Assembly: GCF_002803155.1 (NCBI RefSeq)
Contig: NZ_NNBP01000002.1
Location: 248,001-312,000, forward strand
Direction of reading: 5' to 3'
Origin: Streptomyces sp. CB02959
GTDB lineage: Bacteria; Actinomycetota; Actinomycetes; Streptomycetales; Streptomycetaceae
DNA length: 64,000 nt
In this document: positions 8,256 through 16,421 of the stretch, piece by piece
How positions within the stretch are numbered: position 1 is the stretch's first letter
Layout: every line of letters starts with the position of its first letter
Notes under the pieces: model-generated
Told to the model about the DNA's origin: nothing
Seen by the model: the letters and a program-made list of their open reading frames with translations, nothing else
The model's database searches: none
Translations under genes and position numbers: made by a program

Positions 8256-9278
8256 TCAGTGGCACTGGTAGGACGGACTGCTGTCCTTCGTCTTGCCGTC
8301 CGTGCCGATCAGGTCCCAGGAGAAGCCGTTGTCGGTGAAGTTCAACCGCACCACACCGAAGGTGTTGGTGAGCCGCTTCTCGCTGTTGGGCTGGACCTCC
8401 TCGATCTTGTACGGGTTGGCGCCCCCCATCCCGCCGAGCAGCTCCACGATCCCGTTCTTGTCGGCCTTGCCGTCGGGGTCCTGAGGGGCGAACCGCTCGT
8501 AGTGGTGGTCGTGCCCGTTGAGGACCAGCTCGGCCTTGGCGTCCTGGAGCAGCTTCCACACCGGGCGGCTGACCGGGTCGTTGCCGTGCTCGCCCGACGA
8601 GAAGAGCGGATGGTGCCAGTAGGCGGCCACGCACTTCTTGGAGGTGGCGGCCAGGTCGGCCTTGAGCCAGGCCAGCTCCGCGGAGTCCAGGGTGTTGGAG
8701 TCCAGCGCGATGAAGTGCCAGTTGTCCTGGTCGAAGCTGTAGTAGGGCTTGCCCTTGGGGTACGCGATCGAGCCGAAGTACGCCTTGTAGCCGGCGAGGG
8801 CGCCGGCCGGGTCGTAGGTCTCGTGGTTGCCGGCGACCGGGTGCGTCTTGTCCTTGAAGGCGCCCCAGGTCTTGTCGTAGTACTTCTTGAAGTCCTTCAG
8901 GCGGGCGTCGTCGTACTGGTTGTCGCCCATGGTCAGCACGAACGCCGGGTTGATCTTCTTGACCAGTGCCGCGGTCTTGGCGTGCTCGCAGTCACTGTCC
9001 TTCGCGGTGCACTGCTCGGCGATGTCGCCGGCGGCGACGGCCGTGAATCCGGCGGCGTGCGCACCCGGGACGCGGTCCGGCGCGGCGTCCGCACGGCCGG
9101 GGGCGGACCAGAGCGCCACGCCGCCGACGAGCGCGAGGGCCGCGCCCGCGGCGGCGGGGATGCTCCAACGGGGGCCGCCGGCAGGGGATTTCAGTCGCCT
9201 GGTCGGCTTGTGCTGGTTGGATTTCTCGGGCTGCGCCGGGTTCCGCATCGGCTGCTCGGCGCGGGGGATGGACGTCAT
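8256..9278 (-). CDS. Secreted calcineurin-like metallophosphoesterase
   Basis: The protein has 340 residues. After a long basic N-region and a hydrophobic signal segment (about residues 42-64), the metallophosphoesterase motifs appear in order: GDIAEQC, MGDNQYDD, AGNHE, WHHPLF and NGHDHHYERF. These bind the dinuclear metal centre. The ATG at 9278 was preferred over 9299 because AGGAGACGG sits at proper distance. It probably hydrolyses phosphomonoesters outside the cell. A near-perfect palindrome lies about 90 bp upstream. A second, Tat-exported phosphatase is encoded at 28372. Confidence 0.9.
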   Translation of the reverse strand: MTSIPRAEQPMRNPAQPEKSNQHKPTRRLKSPAGGPRWSIPAAAGAALALVGGVALWSAPGRADAAPDRVPGAHAAGFTAVAAGDIAEQCTAKDSDCEHAKTAALVKKINPAFVLTMGDNQYDDARLKDFKKYYDKTWGAFKDKTHPVAGNHETYDPAGALAGYKAYFGSIAYPKGKPYYSFDQDNWHFIALDSNTLDSAELAWLKADLAATSKKCVAAYWHHPLFSSGEHGNDPVSRPVWKLLQDAKAELVLNGHDHHYERFAPQDPDGKADKNGIVELLGGMGGANPYKIEEVQPNSEKRLTNTFGVVRLNFTDNGFSWDLIGTDGKTKDSSPSYQCH

Positions 9279-9366
9279 TTCCGTCTCCTGGATCGGCATG
9301 GGGGAGCCGTCCCAAGTGATCCTGAAGGGACCCCCATGTACGCGTCAAGAAGTCGGCACGATAATT

Positions 9367-9385
9367 GTCAGGAAACTTTCCTAAC
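9367..9385. promoter_or_regulatory. Operator-like palindrome centred on AGGAAACTTTCCT
   Basis: The 19-bp element GTCAGGAAACTTTCCTAAC is palindromic apart from one pair and the central base. It lies 89 bp upstream of the phosphatase start and downstream of the DUF427 gene, so it most likely controls the phosphatase. Similar AGGAAA/TTTCCT palindromes are bound by ROK-family repressors of secreted hydrolases in Streptomyces (general recollection, not checked). Confidence 0.6.
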
Positions 9386-9417
9386 GATGCTTCGGGGCGC
9401 GGAGACGGCCGCCGCCA

Positions 9418-9747
9418 CTACCCCAACTGCACCTCGTGGAAACAGAGATGATCCTTGATCTCCGCGACCCCGGCATGCGGCTCGGGGTAGGCCCAGACAA
9501 GGTCCTCGGGGCCCTGTTCGAGCGACCAGTAGGAAGCGGTGCCCTTGAACGGGCACACGGTACGGGTCGCCGACGGCGTCAGCAGATCGGTGCGGACATC
9601 CTCCGGCGGCAGGTAGTACCGCACCGGAAAACCGGTCTCGAAGAGCAGCAGCGGCCGCCGGCTCTCGGCGAGCAACTGCCCGTTCACCACGACCCGGACG
9701 TGCTCGGTGCCGCGCTTGACCTCAATGCGGTGGCCATGTGTGGACAA
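9418..9747 (-). CDS. DUF427 domain protein
   Basis: The protein has 109 residues, a single DUF427 domain. VRVVVNGQLLAESRRPLLLFE, the YYLPPEDVRTDLL strand and TVCPFKGTASYWS are the family landmarks. DUF427 proteins are small beta folds of unknown biochemistry, common in actinomycetes. The ATG start at 9747 is favoured by conserved N-terminal length. Its neighbour on the other side is a divergent serine hydrolase gene 112 bp away. Confidence 0.9.
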   Translation of the reverse strand: MSTHGHRIEVKRGTEHVRVVVNGQLLAESRRPLLLFETGFPVRYYLPPEDVRTDLLTPSATRTVCPFKGTASYWSLEQGPEDLVWAYPEPHAGVAEIKDHLCFHEVQLG

Positions 9748-9859
9748 AACCCTGATCTCCGTTCATGACGCGGACGGGTACTTCCTCAGGGTCGCATCCG
9801 GGACGGGTTCAGGGAGATCCCTGAGGCCGGCGCGCCCCGCGATCGGCACAGTGTCAGGC

Positions 9860-11122
9860 ATGACTTCCGACATGACTTCAGACATGACCTCAGACACGCC
9901 TTTCGGTACGCCTTCGGCCTCTCCGTCCCCTTCCGTCGGCCCGGCCCACCTCTCCCGCAGAGCGGCCATCGGTGCGGCAGTGGCGGGTGCGGCGGCCCTC
10001 GCCGTCATCGGCCCGACGCGCACTGCCGCCGCAGCGTCCCCGCCGACACCACCAGCCCCACCCGCACCGCTCCCGCCGCTGGAAGTCACGGCCCTGCGCA
10101 CCGCCCTCTCCGACCTCGCACACCCCGAGGTCACCGGCGCCCAGCTGCGGGTCACCGGCAAGGCGGGCCGCTGGTACGGCACCGCCGGCGTCGCCGACCG
10201 CACGAGCGGCCGACCCATCGACGAGCACGACACCTTCCGCATCGGCAGCATCACCAAGGTGTTCGTCGCCACCGTGGTCCTCCAACTGGCCGCCGAACAC
10301 CGCCTCGTGCTCGACGCCCCCGTCCAGCGCCACCTTCCCGGCGTCCTGCCGTCCGCGTTCCCGCCCATCAGCGTCACCCAGCTGCTGAACCACACCAGCG
10401 GCCTGCCCGACGAATCGCGCGACGGCGCACCGGACCTGTCCACCCCCGAGGGCATCGCCCGCCACCGCTACGACAGATGGACCCCGGAACAACTGGTCGC
10501 CCTGATCTCCCGCGGCCCGATGAAGTTCACCCCCGGCAGCAAGCAGGAGTACCGCGGAATCAACTACGTCCTCCTCGCCCTGCTCATCGAGCGCCTGACC
10601 GGCCGTCACTACGGCGAGGTGATCGCCGACCGCATCCTGCACCCGCTCGGCCTGCGCCGGACCTCACTGCCCGGGAGGGACCCCCGCATCCACGGCCCCC
10701 ACGTGCACGGCTACCTGAGAATGACCGACGGCAGCCTGCTCGACATCACCGCGTACGACCAGACATCCGCCTGGGGCGAGGGCGAGATGATATCGACCAC
10801 CGGCGATCTGGACCGCTTCCAGACCGCCCTGTTCTCCGGCACGCTGCTGCCACGGCCCGTCCTGGAGCGCATGTTCACCCTGCCCGACGGCGTGCGCATG
10901 GTCGACGGCAGCCCGGCCCGCTACGGCGCCGGTCTGCAGACCGTCACGATGAACGGCATCACGTTCTGGGGCAAGACCGGTGAACGGTACGGCTACGCCT
11001 CCTTCATGATCGCCACCCGCGACCAGCAGCGCCGCGCGGTGCTCGCGTTCAACCCGACGCACCGGGACGCCACCCAGCTCCAGATGACACTCCGGGTCGG
11101 CGAGGCGCTGACGAAGGGCTGA
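9860..11122 (+). CDS. Tat-exported serine hydrolase (class C beta-lactamase/DD-peptidase fold)
   Basis: The protein has 420 residues. The N-terminus repeats MTSD three times, so three in-frame ATGs 12 bp apart compete as starts; 9860 is the first. SRRAAIG (Arg33-Arg34) followed by an alanine-rich stretch is a Tat signal. Catalytic motifs are SITK (Ser130, Lys133) and WGKTG near residue 373. The tyrosine motif reads YRG (231-233) where class C enzymes have YxN. The family includes D-aminopeptidases, esterases and carboxypeptidases; which one applies cannot be told. Confidence 0.88.
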   Translation: MTSDMTSDMTSDTPFGTPSASPSPSVGPAHLSRRAAIGAAVAGAAALAVIGPTRTAAAASPPTPPAPPAPLPPLEVTALRTALSDLAHPEVTGAQLRVTGKAGRWYGTAGVADRTSGRPIDEHDTFRIGSITKVFVATVVLQLAAEHRLVLDAPVQRHLPGVLPSAFPPISVTQLLNHTSGLPDESRDGAPDLSTPEGIARHRYDRWTPEQLVALISRGPMKFTPGSKQEYRGINYVLLALLIERLTGRHYGEVIADRILHPLGLRRTSLPGRDPRIHGPHVHGYLRMTDGSLLDITAYDQTSAWGEGEMISTTGDLDRFQTALFSGTLLPRPVLERMFTLPDGVRMVDGSPARYGAGLQTVTMNGITFWGKTGERYGYASFMIATRDQQRRAVLAFNPTHRDATQLQMTLRVGEALTKG

Positions 11123-11160
11123 GGAGGGCGGAGCCGTGTCGTTCATGACCATCGCGGACT

Positions 11161-11976
11161 TCAGGGGCCGAGGGGGTGTTCGGTGAAGCGGCCGCAGGAG
11201 CGGAAGCCCAGTCGGCGGTAGACGGGTTCGCCGTCCGCGGACGCCTGCAGAACGGCGATGCCGGTGCCCTCGGCGCGGGCCGTGTGCAGCGCGGCCAGGG
11301 TGAGGGCGGTGCCGTATCCGCGTCGGCGGTGGTCGGCCAGGGTGCAGATGTTGTAGATCCCGGCGACGTCGGCGTGGTGGAAGACCTCGGCCGAAGCGAC
11401 CGGGCGGCCGTCGGCGTAGCCGACCAGGAAACGGGCCGGGCAGTCGGCTGCCAGTGCCTGCCGCGCCGCCCCTTCGTAGAAGCGGAGGACGGTGGCGGCG
11501 GGCGGGTTCCAGTTCGCGGCGAGGATCGCGGCGTAGTGCGCGAGCTGTTCGGGGGTGGTCACCTGCTGGATGTCCAGGAGGTCCGGGGAGGGGGAAGGGA
11601 GAGTGCCGTCGAGTTCGGCCCACATGGCCGTCTCGTGATCGGAAGGGGGAAGACCGGCGGCCGCGAGCCGGGCCGTCAGGTCCGGCGGTGTCGAGGCGGG
11701 GCCCACCCACCAGGAGAAGGGGCGGCCGGTCCCCGCCGCCGCCCGCACGGTTTCGGCGATCCGTGGCGTGGCGGTGGCGGGGGTGAAGCGGGCCCCGGCG
11801 ACGACGTTGAAGGTGTCGTCGGCGAGGCCGCTGTCCGCGACGAGGAGGTCGGCGGCCTCGGTGACGGTCGCGCCCGCAAGGTTCCGGTGCAGGTGGCAGG
11901 CGTGCTCGGCCAGATTCCGCTCCATCCTGGTCAGGAGGTCGCGTTCGTCGGAGAGAGGAGTTCGCACATGACGCAT
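11161..11976 (-). CDS. GNAT family N-acetyltransferase
   Basis: The protein has 271 residues with a divergent N-terminal half and a clear C-terminal GNAT fold. Acetyl-CoA pyrophosphate-binding loop [12 protein letters not shown] lies at about residues 214-225, followed by the terminal [11 protein letters not shown] segment. The acceptor substrate is unknown. It reads in the same direction as the carnitine genes and stops short of them by 80 bp, so it could be the distal cistron or an independent unit. The start ATG at 11976 lacks a strong RBS. Confidence 0.85.
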   Translation of the reverse strand: MRHVRTPLSDERDLLTRMERNLAEHACHLHRNLAGATVTEAADLLVADSGLADDTFNVVAGARFTPATATPRIAETVRAAAGTGRPFSWWVGPASTPPDLTARLAAAGLPPSDHETAMWAELDGTLPSPSPDLLDIQQVTTPEQLAHYAAILAANWNPPAATVLRFYEGAARQALAADCPARFLVGYADGRPVASAEVFHHADVAGIYNICTLADHRRRGYGTALTLAALHTARAEGTGIAVLQASADGEPVYRRLGFRSCGRFTEHPLGP

Positions 11977-12056
11977 GATCGATGATCAGAACACGACCGG
12001 GCCCGGATGGCACGGCGTTTTCGGGGCCGCCGAACCTGTGCGCCGCGCACCGATGG

Positions 12057-12680
12057 TCAGGTGCCGACCGGTCGGATCCCGTGACCGGCCCAGTCCGGGG
12101 CCGGTGTGGTGAGGGCGGCGAGACGGGCGTGGGTGGCGTCGGGGAAGGGGACGGCGAACCCTTCGCGCTGGTCGACATGGAGGGTGAAGAGTTCCTCGGT
12201 GGCCACCGGAGTGCCGCTGGGTGCACCGGTGGGATCGCAGCGGTACATCTCGTGGACCACGCGGAGCTTCTTGGCGGCCACCCCCAGCACCGTGCTGCGG
12301 ACGGCCAGTTGGCTGCCGCGGGGGACCTCGTCGAGATAGCGGACGTGGGCCTCGACGGTGTAGAGGGAGCAGCCCGTGCGGGTGCGGTAGTCGGCGTCGA
12401 GACCGCATGCGTCCATCAGGGCGTCGGTCGCGAAGCCGAAGACCAGGACGTAGTACGCCTCGCTCAGGTGGCCGTTGTAGTCGATCCAGCTCTCGTGGAC
12501 GACCTGGCGGAAGAGGGGGAGGGGGAGGGGTGGGGAGGGGTGGGGGGAGGGGCCCCCGGGGGGAGGCGAAACCGGGGCGGCGGTAGCTGTGGGGGGTGCA
12601 GACGGGGCGGTTGCTGTGGGTGGCGTGGGTGGCGTGGGTGGCGTGAGTGGTGTGGGTGAAGTGGGTGGCTGGGGCTTCAT
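12057..12680 (-). CDS. Hot-dog thioesterase, probable betainyl-CoA thioesterase
   Basis: The protein has 207 residues. The hot-dog domain starts at about residue 58 with ESWIDYNGHLSEAYYVLVFG and resembles the thioesterase of carnitine operons, which releases glycine betaine from betainyl-CoA. The first 55 residues are an atypical Pro/Thr/Ala tract encoded by six 9-bp repeats and a G-rich block. The start overlaps the dehydrogenase stop as TGATG, so it is coupled. The context with dehydrogenase and BKACE makes the carnitine role likely but unproven. Confidence 0.82.
   Translation of the reverse strand: MKPQPPTSPTPLTPPTPPTPPTATAPSAPPTATAAPVSPPPGGPSPHPSPPLPLPLFRQVVHESWIDYNGHLSEAYYVLVFGFATDALMDACGLDADYRTRTGCSLYTVEAHVRYLDEVPRGSQLAVRSTVLGVAAKKLRVVHEMYRCDPTGAPSGTPVATEELFTLHVDQREGFAVPFPDATHARLAALTTPAPDWAGHGIRPVGT
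12515..12552 (+). repeat. Dense G-run tract (quadruplex-type) in thioesterase gene
   Basis: Seven runs of four to six G are separated by single A or T bases on the plus strand, which is the template strand of the thioesterase gene. It encodes part of the proline-rich extension. Confidence 0.9.
12616..12669. repeat. Six 9-bp tandem repeats in thioesterase N-terminus
   Basis: Six units of GTGGGTGGC or close variants run head to tail (four perfect, two with changes). Read on the minus strand they encode Thr-Pro-Pro units right after the start codon. Confidence 0.92.
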
Positions 12681-13714
12681 CAGGCCAGGCTCCCCGGGGT
12701 GTTGGGGCTCTTGGGGGTGCCGGGGGAGTCGGGGTTGCTGCGGGAGTCGGCGTGACTGGTGTGGGGGAGGCGGCCGGTGGCGCGGAGGACGTTGATGACG
12801 CCCTGGTCGCGTTCGGCCACCAGGTCGGCGTAGGTGCGGTCCCCGGCGGCGGTCGCGCAGCCGTCGACCATGGCGTCGCGGAGTTCGCGGTCCAGTTCGG
12901 GGGCCTCCAGGCGGGTCCAGGGAGACTTCAGGGACGGGCCGAAGTGGTCGAGCATGTGGGCCATACCGCCCTCGCCGCCGGCCAGTGCGAAGGTCAGGCA
13001 GGGGCCCATGAACGCCCAGCGCAGGCCCGGGCCTTCGGTGATCGAGGCGTCGATGTCCTCGACCGTGGCCTCACCGTTGGCGACCATGTGCAGGGCCTCG
13101 CGCCACAGTGCCTCCTGGAGGCGGTTGGCGATGAAGCCGGGGAGTTCGCGGTCCATGGTGATGACCGACTTGCCGGCGAGGTCGTAGAAGCGGGACGCCC
13201 AGGTCACGGCCGCGGGGTCGGTTTGCGTACCGCCGACGACCTCGACGAGCGGGATCAGGTACGGCGGGTTGAAGGGGTGGCCGACGACCAGGCGGGACGG
13301 GTCGGCCGCCGCGGTCTGCATGTCGGTCATCGGGTAGCCGGAGGTGGAGGAGGCGATGACCACGCCGGGGGGCGTGGCGGCGTCCAGTTCGGCGAGCAGC
13401 GAACGCTTCAACTCCAGCTTCTCCGGGGCGCTTTCCTGGACGAAGTCGGCGTCGGCGACGGCCTGGGCGAGGGTCGGCGCGACCGTCAGCCGGTCCGGGG
13501 AGGCGCCGTCGGCCAGACCCAGTTGTTCCAGGGCGGGCCAGGCGGCCGACACCAGGCGGTGGAGCTTGTCCGCGGCGTCGTCGGCGGGGTCCCAGGCCGT
13601 GACGTCGTAGCCGCGGGCGAGGAAGTGGGCGACCCAACCGCCGCCTATGACGCCGGCGCCTATGCAGGCCACGCGGCGCGCGGCCTCGGGGGTGGTGGAG
13701 GGGGTGTAGGGCAT
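12680..13714 (-). CDS. lcdH: L-carnitine dehydrogenase (3-hydroxyacyl-CoA dehydrogenase fold)
   Basis: The protein has 344 residues. The NAD-binding loop GAGVIGGGW is at residues 19-27. HPFNPPYLIPLVEVVGG and PGFIANRLQEALWREALHMV are hallmarks of the 3-hydroxyacyl-CoA dehydrogenase superfamily in the carnitine dehydrogenase branch. It should oxidise L-carnitine to 3-dehydrocarnitine. The start at 13714 has CAGGAGGCAG upstream. The last 30 residues are Ser/Pro/Asn-rich and repetitive. Pathway neighbours are BKACE upstream and the coupled thioesterase downstream. A generic 3-hydroxybutyryl-CoA dehydrogenase is the alternative. Confidence 0.85.
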   Translation of the reverse strand: MPYTPSTTPEAARRVACIGAGVIGGGWVAHFLARGYDVTAWDPADDAADKLHRLVSAAWPALEQLGLADGASPDRLTVAPTLAQAVADADFVQESAPEKLELKRSLLAELDAATPPGVVIASSTSGYPMTDMQTAAADPSRLVVGHPFNPPYLIPLVEVVGGTQTDPAAVTWASRFYDLAGKSVITMDRELPGFIANRLQEALWREALHMVANGEATVEDIDASITEGPGLRWAFMGPCLTFALAGGEGGMAHMLDHFGPSLKSPWTRLEAPELDRELRDAMVDGCATAAGDRTYADLVAERDQGVINVLRATGRLPHTSHADSRSNPDSPGTPKSPNTPGSLA

Positions 13715-13763
13715 GGGGTGCTGCCTCCTGGGGGCGGGAGTTCGAGTGGGGGACCGTGGAGCG

Positions 13764-13889
13764 ACGGCTCGTCGGGGTACGGCACGCCGGATACGGCTCG
13801 TCGGGGCATCGGCATCGGCATCGGTGCGTGCGTAGGCGCGACGCCGAGGGTGCGGCAGTGAGGGAGTGAGGGAGTGAGGGAGTGAGGGA
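13764..13889. repeat. Repeat-rich intergenic region of the carnitine locus
   Basis: The 308-bp gap 13715-14022 has no gene. It holds two copies of ACGGCTCGTCGGGG (13764 and 13793), three GCATCG units (13806-13823) and four perfect GTGAGGGA units (13858-13889). A CTCAGCTCCGC repeat follows near 14000. Confidence 0.88.
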
Positions 13890-14022
13890 GTAGGGAGTGC
13901 GGGCGCAGGGGCGCGACGCGGCGCCTGCCTCGCCCCGGCGCCTGCCCGGGCCTCAGACCCGCCTTCTTGACCCCGCGCCCTCAACCCCCCGACCTCAGCT
14001 CCGCACCCTCAGCTCCGCGCCC

Positions 14023-14919
14023 TCACGCCCGCAGCTTCAGGCCCAGCCGGGCGCGGGCCTGGTCCGGAGTGGCCACGGTCGCGCCGAGGAGTTCGGTGAT
14101 CTGGACGGCGCGTTCGACGAGTTGGGCGTTGGTGGCCTTGACGCCGCGGCTGAGGTAGAGGTTGTCCTCCAGGCCGACGCGGACGTTGCCGCCGAGCAGG
14201 ATCGACTGGGCGACCCAGGGCATCTGCATCCGGCCGAGTGCGAAACTGGCCCACTGGGCGCCCTCGGGCAGCATGTTCACCATCGACTGGAGCACTCCGG
14301 GATCGGCCGGGGCGCCCCACGGTATGCCCATGCAGAGCTGGAAGACGGTGGGGTCGTCCAGCAGTCCCTCGGCGAGCAGCTGCTTGGCGAACCACAGTTG
14401 GCCGGTGTCGAAGATCTCCAGCTCGGGACGGACGCCGAGTTCCTGGATCCGCTTGGCGCCGGCGCGCAGCATGTCGGGCGTGGAGACGTAGAGCGTGGAG
14501 CCGTCGCCGAAGTTGAGGGAGCCGCAGTCCAGGGTGCAGATGTCGGGGAGCAGGTCCTCGACGTGCGGCAGCCGTTCCAGGCCGCTGACCAGGTCGGTGC
14601 CGGGCAGCTGGGTGAGCGGCTGCTCCGGGTCGATGACCAGGTCGCCGCCCATGCCGGCGGTGAGGTTGATGACGACGTCGGTGCCGGTCTGCTTGATGCG
14701 GTCGACGACCTCGGCGTAGAGGCGGGGGTCGCGGGACGGGGCGCCGGTCTCGGGGTCGCGGACGTGGATGTGCACCACCGCGGCGCCCGCGGCGGCCGCT
14801 TCGACGGCGGACGCGGCGATCTGCTCGGGCGTCACGGGGACGTGCGGGGAGCGGCGGACGGTGTCACCGGCGCCGGTGAGGGCGCAGGTGATGATGACCT
14901 CGCTGGTGGGGGTGGTCAT
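14023..14919 (-). CDS. BKACE beta-keto acid cleavage enzyme, probable dehydrocarnitine cleavage
   Basis: The protein has 298 residues, typical for DUF849/BKACE. The zinc-binding [12 protein letters not shown] motif is at about residues 43-54; GLEDNLYL and INLTAGMGG are conserved family segments. BKACE enzymes condense a beta-keto acid with acetyl-CoA to give acetoacetate plus a CoA thioester; with 3-dehydrocarnitine the product is betainyl-CoA. The assignment to carnitine comes from the neighbouring dehydrogenase and thioesterase. The start ATG at 14919 follows GAAGGGATCCC. It is separated from both neighbours by 270-308 bp of repeat-rich DNA. Confidence 0.88.
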   Translation of the reverse strand: MTTPTSEVIITCALTGAGDTVRRSPHVPVTPEQIAASAVEAAAAGAAVVHIHVRDPETGAPSRDPRLYAEVVDRIKQTGTDVVINLTAGMGGDLVIDPEQPLTQLPGTDLVSGLERLPHVEDLLPDICTLDCGSLNFGDGSTLYVSTPDMLRAGAKRIQELGVRPELEIFDTGQLWFAKQLLAEGLLDDPTVFQLCMGIPWGAPADPGVLQSMVNMLPEGAQWASFALGRMQMPWVAQSILLGGNVRVGLEDNLYLSRGVKATNAQLVERAVQITELLGATVATPDQARARLGLKLRA

Positions 14920-14931
14920 GGGATCCCTTCG

Positions 14932-14957
14932 GGTCGGTCGGTCGGTAGGTAGGCAGG
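14932..14957. repeat. Tetranucleotide GGTC/GGTA tract upstream of BKACE gene
   Basis: Three GGTC, two GGTA and one GGCA units run in tandem immediately upstream of the BKACE RBS. The rest of 14958-15149 shows no gene. Confidence 0.85.
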
Positions 14958-15149
14958 GCAGGTCTGCGCGGCGGGGAGGGTGGTCGCTCGGCAGGGGCGG
15001 GCAGCAGCGGCGGCGTGCGCCGGGCCGGGGACGTGGCGCTGCTCTTCAGAGGGAACGGGGGCGGGTGTACGGCGAACGGCAGCGGCACGAGCGCTCAGGG
15101 CCGTCAGGGAGCCGTCCGGGGAGTCCCGGGGCCCGCCCTGCGTGCCCCG

Positions 15150-15194
15150 GTCGTCCGGGTCGTCAGAGTCGTCAGAGTCGTCAGGGACGTCAGG
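15150..15194. repeat. Five 9-bp repeats overlapping regulator stop codon
   Basis: Units GTCGTCCGG, GTCGTCAGA, GTCGTCAGA, GTCGTCAGG and GACGTCAGG run in tandem and include the stop codon of the XRE-TetR gene. Confidence 0.88.
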
Positions 15195-16083
15195 GTCGGT
15201 TCGGATCGGCGGCCGGGTCCGGCCGGGGCGCGTCGAGTTCGTTCTCGACGAACGCCAGCAGGGCGGCGTGCATGGTGTCCGGGCTGGTGCTGTCCGGGGC
15301 GGTGGCCAGGACCTGGGTGGCCAGGCCGTCGATGAGTGCGGTGAGCCGGAGGGCGGTGACGTCGGGGTCGACGGGGCGGAAGACGCCCTGGTCGATGCCG
15401 CGCCGGAGGACGTCGGCGACGGTGGTGCGCCACTGCCGGTAGTAGTGCTCGTGGAGGCGCCCCACGGCGGTGTCGCGGGCGGCCTGTGCCCACAGGTCGA
15501 GCCAGACCAGCCACTGCCGGCGCTGTTGTGCGGTGCGGGGGGTCTGCAGGGCGATCAGGTGCAGGAGTTCGGCGCGGGCGTCGGGGGCGGCGGCCAGTCC
15601 GGCCGCGCGGCGTTCGGTGTCCTCGTCCATGCACCAGCGGACGGCGGCCTCCAGGAGTTCGTCGCGGCCGGGGAAGTGGTAGTGGACGGCGGCCGGGCTG
15701 GTGCCGCAGGCGGCTGCGATGTCGGCGACCCGTACGGCGTGGAAGCCGTGCTCGGCGATCAGGCGGACGGTCTCCCGGACGATCTGGAGCGGACGGCCGC
15801 CGTCGGGGACCGTGGCCGGGCGGGGCTCGGGCGGTGCCGCGGGGCGTTCCGGGGCGCCCAGCAGCCAGCCGGTGTCCACCCCGCCGATGTCGGCGATCCG
15901 GACGATCTCGGCCAGGGCGAAGCGTCGGGTGCCGCCCAGTGACCTGGAGAGTTTGGACGGGTCCATGACGATCCGGCGGGCGAACTCCCGATGGCTGCAG
16001 CCGAGCCGTGCGATCACCTGCCGGACGCGGTCGGTGACGCGTCCGGTGTCGTCGGCGATCCGGTCCCCGGGGTCTTCGTTCAT
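15190..16083 (-). CDS. XRE-TetR chimeric regulator of the carnitine locus
   Basis: The protein has 297 residues with two DNA-binding domains. Residues about 15-75 form a Cro/C1-like HTH ending in GWLLG; residues about 98-150 form a TetR HTH with RVADIAAACGTSPAAVHYHF. The C-terminal half is a TetR ligand-binding core of the BetI-like type. TetR proteins have one HTH normally, so this is a fusion. It heads the carnitine genes on the same strand and has its own promoter with -35 TTGCGA, 17-bp spacer and -10 TAGCGT, 8 bp before ATG. Carnitine or a betaine-related compound is the likely ligand (inference). Confidence 0.88.
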   Translation of the reverse strand: MNEDPGDRIADDTGRVTDRVRQVIARLGCSHREFARRIVMDPSKLSRSLGGTRRFALAEIVRIADIGGVDTGWLLGAPERPAAPPEPRPATVPDGGRPLQIVRETVRLIAEHGFHAVRVADIAAACGTSPAAVHYHFPGRDELLEAAVRWCMDEDTERRAAGLAAAPDARAELLHLIALQTPRTAQQRRQWLVWLDLWAQAARDTAVGRLHEHYYRQWRTTVADVLRRGIDQGVFRPVDPDVTALRLTALIDGLATQVLATAPDSTSPDTMHAALLAFVENELDAPRPDPAADPNRP

Positions 16084-16091
16084 GGCCGGGG

Positions 16092-16120
16092 ACGCTAACA
16101 GGGTGTTGAGAACATCGCAA
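16092..16120 (-). promoter_or_regulatory. Promoter and overlapping palindrome of the XRE-TetR gene
   Basis: On the minus strand TTGCGA, a 17-bp spacer and TAGCGT form a strong promoter, with ATG 8 bp later (leaderless). The -35 end overlaps an imperfect 17-bp palindrome GTTGCGATGTTCTCAAC, a fitting autoregulatory site. Confidence 0.6.
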
Positions 16121-16188
16121 CGACTTCCGGGGGGTGAGAGTGGAAAGGCGCTGTTCTTCCTGCATGTGTGAGATGGTGTTGAGAGGGT

Positions 16189-16206
16189 ACTGAGTCATGA
16201 GTCAGT
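16189..16206. promoter_or_regulatory. 18-bp palindrome ACTGAGTCATGAGTCAGT
   Basis: Sixteen of 18 bases are symmetric around TCATGA, and it is also a direct repeat of TGAGTCA. It lies 106 bp upstream of the regulator and 216 bp upstream of the SpoIIE-type gene. A TetR-type operator is the natural reading. The remainder of the 338-bp gap carries three GCAAGCCG motifs (16270, 16316, 16383) of unknown meaning. Confidence 0.5.
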
Positions 16207-16421
16207 GATGTGGCGGGTGGGGTGGGACGGTCCGTCCCGGTAGGCGCGGACGGTCGTGGCGATGGGGCCGGCAAGCCGTGGCGGTGGCGCTCCGCAGGCC
16301 GCCGCGGGGCTGCCGGGCAAGCCGTAACGGGGGGCCGGGCGAGCTCCGGCGTGCCGCTTGCCGAGCCACCGCGGTGCGACTGGACAAGCCGCAATAAGGG
16401 TGAATGTGGCAAAGTGACGGC

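Noticed and set aside
6751..8634. Upstream extension of the propeller gene frame to a 993-residue protein
   Set aside because: It runs antisense-frame through the MFS gene, is Arg/Pro/Ala-rich with no domain, and the coupled ATG at 6750 gives the natural start.
7914..9458. 514-residue plus-strand frame
   Set aside because: It overlaps the well-supported MFS and phosphatase genes in opposite orientation and has Gly/Val/Arg-rich shadow composition.
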